Shown here piece by piece: positions 1-10,600 of a stretch of 23,152 nucleotides of DNA. Position numbers and translations under genes: made by a program. Source of the stretch: Phoronis ovalis (Eukaryota; Phoronida; Phoronidae); assembly GCA_028565635.1 (NCBI GenBank), contig JAOXYB010072833.1:617-23768 (forward strand). The letters are read 5' to 3'. Below the pieces are notes generated by a model that worked only from the letters and a program-made list of their open reading frames with translations, was not told the origin of the DNA and searched no databases. Position 1 is the stretch's first letter; every line of letters starts with the position of its first letter.

Positions 1-15
1 GATATTACTTATCTG

Positions 16-231
16 TATTCAGGTATATTATAATTCATGCCAGTCTTTTATATTGGCATATTAACCTGTCTATTCAGGTGTATTATCAATTCATGCCATT
101 CTGTTCTCTTGGCATATTAACATCTGTATTCAGGTCTATTATCAATTCATGCCAATCTTTTATCTTGGCATATTCACCTGTCCTATTCAGGTGTATTATC
201 AATTCATGCCAACATTTATCTTGGCATATTA
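16..231. repeat. Tandem repeat, about 56 bp x 4, each with an inverted repeat
   Basis: Four copies start near 16, 71, 127 and 184 with TATTCAGGT, then TATTAT.AATTCATGCCA, a spacer of about 11-12 bases and TTGGCATATT. The ATGCCA/TGGCAT arms can form a hairpin in each unit. The array may continue left of the window. It sits directly before the gag-like frame at 270, so it may be the terminal region of the same element. Confidence 0.85.
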
Positions 232-269
232 AGGGGGCTTTATGATTCTGCACTCATTATAATTTTTAG

Positions 270-968
270 ATGGTTCGTGGAAAAGGCACAAGGCACTCGA
301 CTAGAGCCTCATCGTCCCCATATGCAGGATCGAAGCAACCCTTAGTTACAATGACAGACCAGTCAGCTCTCCCTAATGTAGGGTCACAGCGACAGGGATC
401 TTCATCATCCAGTCAGCCTACAAGCTAGCACAGACTGGGACGTACAGGCACAGTTGGTATCACTGAATGAGGTGGTAGCCCAATTGTCACAACGTCTCGA
501 TCAGTCAACATCGGCTACAAATGGAGCAGGTGGTATACAAAGGGACAGTATGGGGGCGTCAGAGTCCCATCCCAGCATGAACACCAGCATTGTCAGCAGA
601 GTCCCTGATAAACTTTGCAATATCATCTGGTCTGGCCAGTACGTAGAGCTAGGTTTGTTAGCTTTTCCTGATAGCACCCCGGATGTTGAACTTTCTCTCG
701 GGGAGACCATAATTAAAATTCCACAGGCTCCTAAGCCGACACAAATTCGGGATATACAGAAATGGACGGATGCCTTTATTATTTATATAGCCGTGTATAA
801 CCGCAAACAGGAAAATATTATGGAAGTTGGGGGTTTGCTTCATTATTTACAATCTATTAGGGAGTTAGCTAATCGTACTTTAAATGATCCCGTAAGTTGG
901 CAATTTATGGTAATTGTAGGATATTTCGTAATTATATAGCTTTTGATTGGTGCCAATTTTTTACGTAG
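270..968 (+). pseudogene. Decayed gag-like reading frame of a probable retroelement
   Basis: An ATG at 270 opens a frame rich in Arg, Ser and Gln that hits TAG at 426-428. The adjacent frame is open from about 382 to 939 and carries the recognisable region: VPDKLCNIIWSGQYVELGLL, then IQKWTDAFIIYIAVYNRK and LLHYLQSIREL. This resembles, from memory, the gag-like region found upstream of tyrosine-recombinase or related retroelement genes in invertebrates, where it is followed by W..YD..FR. Here that motif appears in a third frame after about 905 (YGNCRIFRNY, stop at 966-968). Two frame changes indicate a dead copy. No reverse transcriptase or recombinase was found. A host exon is a less likely alternative. 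Confidence 0.5.
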
Positions 969-1467
969 TCAGCACTGTTTGGAACAATTTATTCACACTT
1001 CACATTTTAGAATAAAACATAGTACAGTAAACAAAAAATAAGAATTGTTTACATGTACTTTACTTATCTGTCACATATTTGTGTAATAATTCAGTAAGGA
1101 GGCCTTTGAGGGTAAAGGCAGGATTGTTTACAAACTAGTTACAAATATTAAAGTGCAGTTCTATGAATTTATGGCTATCATTTCACTAAAAAAATAATTT
1201 ACCATTTCAATTTTTATGCGAGACAAACTTTACTTCTGTTTTTTTTCAGCTGGGCAGTGACGACATCACATAGCATCTGTAGTGTGAAATTTATGAGCAT
1301 GGTATTCCCAATGAAGGACGTACATAACGGTAGTGTAAGATTGATTTGTACTATAACTATTAAATATTCAAATGTAATAAAATGGGTTGTGCATAGGAGC
1401 TCTTCCCAGATCTCTAGTTACCAGTAAAATGTAAAAAAATTGAGAATTGTCATAATTATATATAGTA
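969..1467. other. Intergenic or intronic DNA, no supported gene
   Basis: This AT-rich stretch separates the gag-like fragment from the last recognised MAM exon. Some AG acceptors exist on the minus strand, but none opens a domain-like frame in phase 1. If the gene ends here, its terminal exon is too short for me to identify. Confidence 0.5.
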
Positions 1468-1468
1468 C
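1368..1468 (-). other. Possible read-through C-terminal tail of the MAM 2 exon
   Basis: If the GTACTA donor is not used, the frame stays open from 1468 to a TGA at 1368-1370. It would add a short hydrophobic stretch (FFYILLV) that is too short for a normal transmembrane helix, then a basic segment. Domain logic and the matching GTACTG donor after MAM 1 favour splicing to a further exon. This is an alternative, not a firm call. Confidence 0.25.
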
Positions 1469-1678
1469 CTGTACAAGTTCCATTCTTAATCCTTATATCA
1501 TCAAGAGCGATGTCACCGGCACTGCCTGAACCACGAATAGCCTCAAATATCAATTCATAGCTTCCACTCGGTAATGTTACTGCACCTAAGTTCCATGAGC
1601 TGCCCTTATTTCTAGATTGCGTCCACAAAATTTGCTTATAGCCTTGTGCAGGATAATGTAGTACTAAATTCAATGTTC
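1469..1678 (-). CDS. MAM domain 2, third exon; last recognised exon
   Basis: This 210-bp exon is phase 1-1 if the GTACTA donor just below 1469 is used. It encodes [51 protein letters not shown] and GTC, the closing half of a MAM domain. The exon may instead read through the weak donor to a TGA at 1368-1370, adding about 33 residues. I could not find a convincing next exon between 1 and 1468. Confidence 0.86.
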
Positions 1679-4600
1679 CTGTATGGGTACAAATATAATT
1701 TTTTGTACAATTATTCAACAACATTCTTATTTAAAAATTGCTTTTTTTTGTAACAAGTGAAATATGAAAATTTGATAGCCTTTGAAATACATAACCTGAC
1801 AGTAAATGTACTTCTTAGTGGCTATGTTGAAAACAAAATTTTGTAACATTTGTTAAATCCATCAAATAATCTAGGAACTGTTATTAACCTTGTGACACCA
1901 TTAATTGACTAGTTTTACTAATTAAAAGTTTGAAGGGATATTCATGTGTAATACATGAGCCTAGTTTCCCTGAAGCTCTTACCTATAGAACTGCCATACA
2001 TGTGATAATGAAACTGAAGACACGTGTCTTCATTATATGTTCCAAAATGACCCTTTAGTTGAGTTGTAGAACCAGTATATCCACTTGAGGAGTCAGCATA
2101 AATATAGTTAAATCCTACAAATGAATAAAATTTCCTATCATAATTGCAAAAAAATAGTCTGATTTTGAATAATTTACATTAGTACATACAATCTGTGTTC
2201 AGAAAAAGCTTAGAAGTAAGGTTCTTAATATATGACAAACAATTGCCTTAAGTTATTGAGCAGAAAATGAGAGATATCATTATGCATAATATATTCAACC
2301 TCTTGCTATACACAATTTTTTTCAGCTATGACTATTTTATATTTCAACCTATGAATTTCTGCAATATCATTTCAGATAGCTATGGTGCCATTCCGGAAAA
2401 CTTAATATTGACACTTTGGAAAGTTAAAAAACATAAGGATTACAAACAGTTACTTTATTACTTACAGTTACATGATTGTGTAATCAACAAAGACTCTGCT
2501 TTGGATAAAAATTCTTTTTATTGAAAATACAAATATCTGCAGATACAAGCTGAAACTTGGCCAAAATCAACAGACATTGATCTCTGATAAAGTGTCAGAC
2601 ATTTTTGAAATATGCTTTGTTCTTAAATGATCTGCTTCTAAAAATAGGGGCTTTGTTCTTAAATGATCTGCTTCTAAAAATAGGAGCCCGGGTGTCAGAT
2701 TATTTTCTGGAGTTGAATTTTAACCTTAACAGCTTTAACCCCACAGACACATACATGAAGCAAGATATTTATACTCATTTGTTCTGTAAAAGCATAATTA
2801 TATAGTCATATGGACATCTAAACCAAGAGAAATGTGCATACTTCATAGCAAAAAAGGTCTTGCAAAATAAATGATTTGGAAGTATCACAAACATGTGATA
2901 TTTACATCACAGCTACAATGTATTAATCATGTTCTAGTCTGCGCAGGAACATCTATTTGAACCTCTTTTAAAAAAGGCATGATATCTAAAAACAGTATTT
3001 CACTGAAGTAAATGCTAAATACAAAATGATCCACCAGTGGCACTGGCCAAGTGAATGGATAAGATAGAAATTTTGTGCTTTTGTGTTACATCATGTAATA
3101 CATCATGGTGAAGAACACATTATATTTTAACATACCATTGTATGCAGATGATGGTCCAGTATAAAAGGTAGGTGTACTTCCACTGTGAAGCTGCCATCTG
3201 TAAGAAGTATTAGAAACCACAGAATACTTGCAGTAATCAATCTGGTCAAAGTTGCATGGCAATTCAGGTGGAGCTACAACAAAAGAAAAATTAAAACTAT
3301 ATAATTATAGTGTAAACAAGACATTTGTCATGTCAGATACCCATTACATCCCTAGGATTACATTACATTGCAGGTTGTATGTGGTTTGATGAACAGTGCA
3401 CTTTTAAGGAGTTCCCTTAAGTGTGTTACATATGGGAATCAAAGTACCAGATACAATAAATGGCAATTGATCAACTTTTCACTTTTTCCACCTAGTAGCC
3501 TAATACCACACCCACACACACACACACACACACACAATTATGCCTCATAAAATCATCTTCAAATTGTTCAGTCAGTGCTTTATCTTTCCAGCATGTATTG
3601 CAACATGATATACCCTCTCGGAAACAGCCATATTGGTGATCAAATTCAAAATTATGGCCGAAATTTTTTCCTGTATTTAACATGTATCTGATATGAAGGT
3701 GATCCGATAAAAACTGAAGCAGTTACTGCAAGACAAAAGTGTTAACACACAACGAAAAAATGTAGAAGATTTGGATCTTTTCAAGGTCATTCTAAAATGT
3801 CACATAGTCTAATACACCCATCAACCTATGGCCTTCAAGAATCCACATTCCAATCATTCGGTTAAAGCTTTGTCTTTCTGGAAAGGGGCAAATATAATGC
3901 ACCCACTAGGGAACAAACAAGACAGCCAGTCAGGCATATTGGTAGTAGTCTGGGTCAAAATTATACCTATAACCAGTACTTTGAATACTTACTTTGTACC
4001 ATATATGAAGCTGATCAGATAAAAACTGAAGCTGTTATTGAGACATATCTTCTAAAGAACAAACATGGTTGCCAGTCGGCCATCTTGGAAGCAATCCCAG
4101 TCAAATTATAATTGTTATTCAAGACAAAGAAAGTGTTATACATAACGAAAAACATAACAGATTCGAAGTGGCATTTGACCTACTTCTCAAATTCATTTTA
4201 AAATGTCACCTAGCCTATCGCGTCCGCCAACCTATGACCTTCGTGAATCTACCTTCGAATTGTCTAGTCCACGCTTCGTCTTTCTTGAAACGGTAGCAAC
4301 TTCATGTGTCATCTCAGGAATAAACATGGCCACCTGTCGGCCATATTGGAGGTAATCAACAAAACTTACACTGTTAGTACAGTTTTAAACAATGGTCTCA
4401 TTTATGAGTGACACATTTCTTAAGACAGATCAAAAATAGGGTCCTAACCTTACCTATTTTTCGCAAGTAATTTCTCTATCATGGTAACAAACTGAATGTT
4501 TACACTACTATGTTAACTTACGGCATGACATTTCATCACTTCCATCAGGACAATCCTGAATACCATCACAACGTGTGTTATTACGTAAACAAAGACCACT

Positions 4601-7600
4601 GGTGTTACAAACAAAATCTTCTGGAAAGCAGGCTGAAATGGAAGCTAGGTTACTTAACAAAATCATTTAGTTTAAGTGCATTAAAAAGCATTTTACATTT
4701 CACTTCATTCATTTCTAAAGGAAAAATACAAGAACATGCGCTTAAAATAGTGATATTCTTTTAAAATAACTGTTCTGCTCAGAAAGTTGCTGGCTTCAGG
4801 CAGGAAGACTTATACACATACACTACTTACAACAACCAAGCTCGTCACTGTAATCACCACAATTGTTGACACGATCACACCGATATTGTGTTGGAAAACA
4901 TAAACCATTTGTACACTGCATACTTCCAGGTGAGCAATCTGAAACAGAAAACAAACATCAATATTTAGTAAGTTCAACAATCCACTAGATTATTTAAAAA
5001 TGCAATAACCTACTAGATTGTCAAAGCCTTGTTCCCCATTCTTGTAGGAGTGGAGTAAGAAACTGGTTCCTTTTTCCTTATTCATTCTCTTTAATTTAAA
5101 ATACTGGAACAAGGAACTGGCTTCTTTTTGTTTGTTTGAGACTTGCACGCATATGGGGAATAAGGATCTGGTTCCTTTTTCCTTTAATTTGCATATAGCA
5201 CAATAATCAGTGGGACATAGACAGGTGCGCTGTTTTAGAAATTGTCAGGTTCTTATTGTCTTGGTAATTTCCTGCAAGTATCAAAAACTGAAAACAGAAT
5301 CTCTTCCTGAAATCAGAACTGTAACTGTTGTGCTAACTCAGAATTATCACAATATTACATTTTCCCCTGAATTTCACAGTATTCTATCAGATTGCAACTC
5401 GTGTGCCAGCAAGTGCAAAGTGCATCATCAGTAAAACATGATAACGGGAAGTGAGTAATAACCAACTATTGAAAATTTACAAGCTCAGTTTTCTAGCAAA
5501 TTTGCTGTCCCGATTGCCATCTAATCTCAACTTTTGCAACATGAAGAATGGTTACGACCACAATAGAGTTTGGATGATACCTGTATCTAGCACTGGGTGA
5601 TTGCATAGCAAGTAAAATACTAATTTTGTAAATTTTGTTAATTCTCTGGATGGAATCACATTGAAATCGATTACGTTCGCAAACAGAAAAGTACAGATTC
5701 ATAATTTTTACACTCTGATTTTTAGGTAATATGATACCATGTCGCAAGATAGTGAGTATGATTGAAGCTCAGTCAATGACTTGAATATCCCCTGGCTTGA
5801 ATATTCTTAAAATAGTATCAGTTGGAGTACTATATTTCTGGAGAATCACTGTGACAGTAAATCACTGCAACCCTGGTGTAATCAGCAAGATGAAATTATG
5901 TTAGCTTACCACAGCTGCCTTCATCAGAGAAATCACCGCATTCATTAATGTTGTTGCAAACTTTATGTTCTGGAACAGTTTCATTATTGTTGCATATAAA
6001 CTGTGTTATATTAGGACATACTGCCTGAAAACCTACAAAAGTAATAAAATTATCATTAATATTCTTGAAGGCTTTTTCTTTTATAAAAACTTCCTTTCTC
6101 AGTCTTAATATAGCCTAAATCCTTACAAATGTGAATTTAAAATTGAAATAAAATATGACCTGAAAATGAAAATTGTGCAAATGCTCAGTGTAAAAGACAC
6201 TAAGATTCTGGACAATAATCATTAAATGTTACAAAAAAATAGTTAAATATAGATGCTACATTATCGTAGAAGGTAGATGGTACAAATCTATTTGCTCAAG
6301 CTTGAAATCAGTGTTAAAACGTGTCTTTTAAGGAGCTACAGATTTAAAGTGCACACGACTTGCTCCTAGAGAATCGTTCTAGAACCTAATGATAATTGTG
6401 TAAAAACAGCATGGTACCAGTTTCTTGGGTTATTCTTCATAACAGTTAAGCACAGTATCATTAACATTAACAAATTAAAAATCAAATAATGTTCGGAAAT
6501 AAATAAAAAGTTATACTTGTAAAGTAATAACTTTTAGTCCTTATATCTGGGACTATTATAACTTATTATATAACTTAGTTACTGACAAAAACAATATTTA
6601 AAAGTTGAGTATTCAAAATTAAGCAATGTAGTTTTAGCTTGTTACTAAAATTTTTTCAGGAAACAGAACTGGCAGAGCACTTGATAGTAATATTAAACAT
6701 AATACACTGGTTTTGAATCCACTTTGTCTCTATTGTATAATTTAGATATTAATTATACTTACTGTATATACATGTTCTGCCAGTACTAACATACGGTGGA
6801 AAGCAGTAACATGTATAATCATTATTTCCTACTTCAACACATAATCCATCAGTACCACATGGATTATGTCCACACAGGGATGTAGAGGGTGTAGTGTATG
6901 TAGTATAACCAGGTGTTGTATATTTGGTATTGTTGTCTGTTGTATATTGTGTGGAATTAATAGGTTGGTGGTATGTAGAGTATGTAGTATAACCGTGTGT
7001 TGTATATTTAGTATTGGTGTCTGTTGCATATTGTGTGGAATTAATAGGTTGGTATGTTGAAAGAGATTCACGACGTTTTCTGCCTGATGGACTAACTGCG
7101 TGTTCTGTCGTATATTCTGCTTTAGGTTCTTCTGTGGTTTCAGGTTCATATTTTCCTGTGATTTCAGGTTCATACTCTCCTGTTGGTTCAGGTTCATATT
7201 CTCCTGTTGGTTCAGGTTCATATTCTCCCGTTGGATCAGGTTCATATTCTCCTGTGGGTTCAGGTTGATATTTTCCTGTGGGTTCAGATTCATATTTTCC
7301 TGTGGGTTCAGGTTCTGATGTTGATGTACTGATAGGAAGGCAAATGTCCATTCTGTTTTCAACAAAGCAAATTACTCTAGCTGCATTCCATGGGTACTCA
7401 TTTTGACAATCACTAAACTGGTAAAACCATTCAGCTGAGCACCAATTCAGACTTGCTGCATCACCATCACAGTACAAGTTATGTATTTTGGGCATGTATT
7501 CATATGTCTTATACTTTTTATGGAATTTACCACCATTGCTAAATAGGAAAGTTATGTGTTTACTGAAGTTATAATACACAATTTTGGGATAATTCTTTAT

Positions 7601-10600
7601 CCACAAGTTTAGTCCATTTTGATAATTAGGATTTTGTTCCTAAATGGCTAAATTAATAAAACCAATGAAGAAAATGTAAACAACAGAATAATTGTTAAAC
7701 AACATTTTGCCTCATAGGGCTTCCTCCCACTTGTGCACATCACTGTGTGTAGAAGTATATAATAAATATTATATATGTTATATACAAAACATAAAAACAA
7801 CATTTTTTGGTTATTTTTCCGACATAAATTTTCAGTTTAAAAACTTGTTCAGCCTTATTTCTTGGAAACATTATACTTTTTATGTTCATCTAAAATTTTG
7901 ATTTTCAAAATTAAAGAAAGTTATAATTACTAATTACTCAATACACTGCCACAGTTTATATCTTCCAAACCATGATCGTAAACAAGTCTAACCTGTAACC
8001 TAGTTGTCTACATATTACATTTGCTTCTTCATTCCCATTTGACCAGTAGGATGGTGGATAACACATTCGTTTCCATGTACCATTAGCAAGAACTTCCACA
8101 ACACCTTCACCTCTCCATAAGCTGTCTGCAAGTCGTATCACTAAAGGAGCTGCAAATAAATTATCATTATAAAAATTTGTGCCTAAACAATAACAATTAA
8201 GAGGTCTGCTATGGCACTCTATGTAAAATTATCAAAATTTTCAAACTAAGAAAAAAATAGCGTGACTGAGAAAAAAAGTTGGTTTAGGTTGTGTATAGTT
8301 GACTTTACAAGGTCATTCTAAACTACAACCTACCTACTCCACCCACCCAATGATGGCTTTCATAAATCTACCTTCAAATCGTCCAGACCTTGCTTTATTT
8401 TTGCATGTAAAGACATACTTTGAGGTACATTTGGGATAAAAACATGGCCACCAGTCAGCTATATTGGAATTGACCGGGTCACCCTACACTTCATCTGTAT
8501 TAACCTGTAGTAAATATGGATCTGACAAAACCTTAAGCTATTGTCATACCATCTCAAGAGCAAGCATGGCTACCAGTCAGCTATCTTGGAATTGATCTAG
8601 GTCAAAATTATAACCAACCTATACTTTGATTTGTATATTTACCCTGTACAGAATATGAAGCTGTTCAGTTAAAACTTGAAGCAGTTAGTATGAGACAAAG
8701 AAAGTGTTACGCACAACAAATATTCTAAAGATTTAAAACGGTATCTAACCCACTTTTCAAGATTCATTCTAAAATGTCATTTAGGCTTTATCCAGTCAGT
8801 GCTTCATGTTTCTGGAAACAACATATAATGGGATGTGTCCTCTCGGGAACAAACATGGTCACCAGCTGGATATGTGGGAAGCAATCCAGGTCAAAATTGT
8901 ACCTGACCTGTACTTTGACATTTACTTGCCCTGTATTAATAGTGAATATGATGCAACATACCATCTTGAGAACAAACGTGGCTACCAATTGGCCATCTTG
9001 GAAGTGATCCACATCAAAAGTATACCGAACCTGTACTTATCATATATTAATATACAGCTGATCTAATTAAAACTGAAGCAGTTATTATGAGACAAAGAAA
9101 GTGTTTTACACAATGAAAAATGTCAAACATTCTAAAATGACACCTAGCCTAATACGTCCACTAACCAATTGCCTTCATGAATCCATTTTCAAATCATACA
9201 GTCAGTGCTTCTTTCTGGACAGTACAAATGTGATGTACTCAATAAAATGAACAACAAAATGAACTACTGATGCAACTGTAATAGGATAACATTTAGGACA
9301 ATGTTTAAACTTACTCTATCGATGCAGGAGGTTTCCTCTGTACCTCACAAATAAGTACGAGAGAATCTGAACGCAAGAAGAGAAATAAATTCAAGAAATA
9401 AACAAGACGACCCTGCAAATCATCAAAAGCACAACAAAATGGTTCTGCTTAACGTATCTCTGAAATATTTTACATAAGAGAAGGTTGTTTCATTACCTTC
9501 AAATTTATTGGTATTATCAACAGTTAGATGCAATTTTGTCTTAGATGCAATTGTTGCTATTGTATATTTAGTCTGATATTTTATGTTGCGAAATATACTG
9601 AGGGGTAATGCTGCCAAATCTCATGCCTTGTGTCAACCATGTCATATTTAATGGTTTCTTTGACCATTTATAAAATACAGGCATGTGCTGCAGTGGTACA
9701 TGTTGTATATTGATTTATAATATACTTTACTTCTGTATATATACTTGTTTGTTTGTAGTAGTTCTTAGTAGTTCCGTAGTTCTTGAGGATATTTTCTTCA
9801 TATTTTGAAACTTACCTGTGCATTCCACTCTAATATATGTGTGAGAAAAGACTGATGTCCACATTGACTTATGGCATTCAGCAATGGAATTCTCACTGCC
9901 AGAGCAGGCAATGTTGCTGGAAACATGGTCTGTATAATTGCTTGTGTTATTTTTATAATACTTTCCAGGGCCACTGCAAGCAAAATTATTATGCTTTAAT
10001 GTTAATAAATATTAATATAAATATAATATACTATTACAGAGTACTTCAGGGCACCTTGATCTCGACCTTGATGTCCCACTGAAGTTCAAGTCTCAAACTA
10101 TTGAACCAATCATCTAAGATTCTGCAGGGAATAACATGATGGTATATGTATATGGCTAAAACCTAAACGGTAGTGTCTACTAAGTTATTTTGAATGTGTT
10201 TAACAAAGTGAAATAAGGCTCAAGGTCATTACCCCAAAGGCATTACTGTTTCCAGGTAAAACACCTTGGCAAATACTACAGTAGTAATAATACTTTGATA
10301 CTGATGTGTAAAATGGATTAGTCCTTATCAATGTTAATGATGCTTCCTAAAAAAGCATGACATAATCCTAATTAAATTGTCTGTTTTCACACCTGGCCTA
10401 TATACAAAGGTATGTAATGTATACAATACATAATTTGGACTCCCATCTAAAAAAGAATCTTGCAGAAAATTCTATTAAAAAATTCAAAATTTCACAAATT
10501 TAATTCTGTCTCATTCCAGTTTTCACTTTTACTGGTCTGGTAGTCCTTAGCAAGACAATAATTACGAGATTCAGAACTTTGCATCAGGAATTGCAGGTAC

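Noticed and set aside
892-897. GTAAGT as a splice donor ending a host exon in the gag-like frame
   Set aside because: The gag-like motif seems to continue past it in another frame (YGNCRIFRNY), which fits a frameshifted element better than an exon border.
4510-4764. Plus-strand open frames over LDLa and repeat regions (4510-4764, 4069-4296, 8806-9066)
   Set aside because: They are shadows of minus-strand LDLa coding sequence, or arise within diverged repeats and are not shared between repeat copies.
6829-7365. Long open frames in other phases and on the plus strand through the Pro/Glu repeat (for example 6829-7365 minus, 7014-7268 and 7100-7318 plus)
   Set aside because: The 24-bp and 84-bp repeats are multiples of three, so all frames stay open. 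Only the frame that continues SRCR and EGF has domain sense and splice sites.
9798-9983. Minus-strand 61-residue frame and a plus-strand frame (9837-10082) over the second SRCR 1 exon
   Set aside because: The SRCR motifs are in a different phase of the minus strand, and these frames have no family features.
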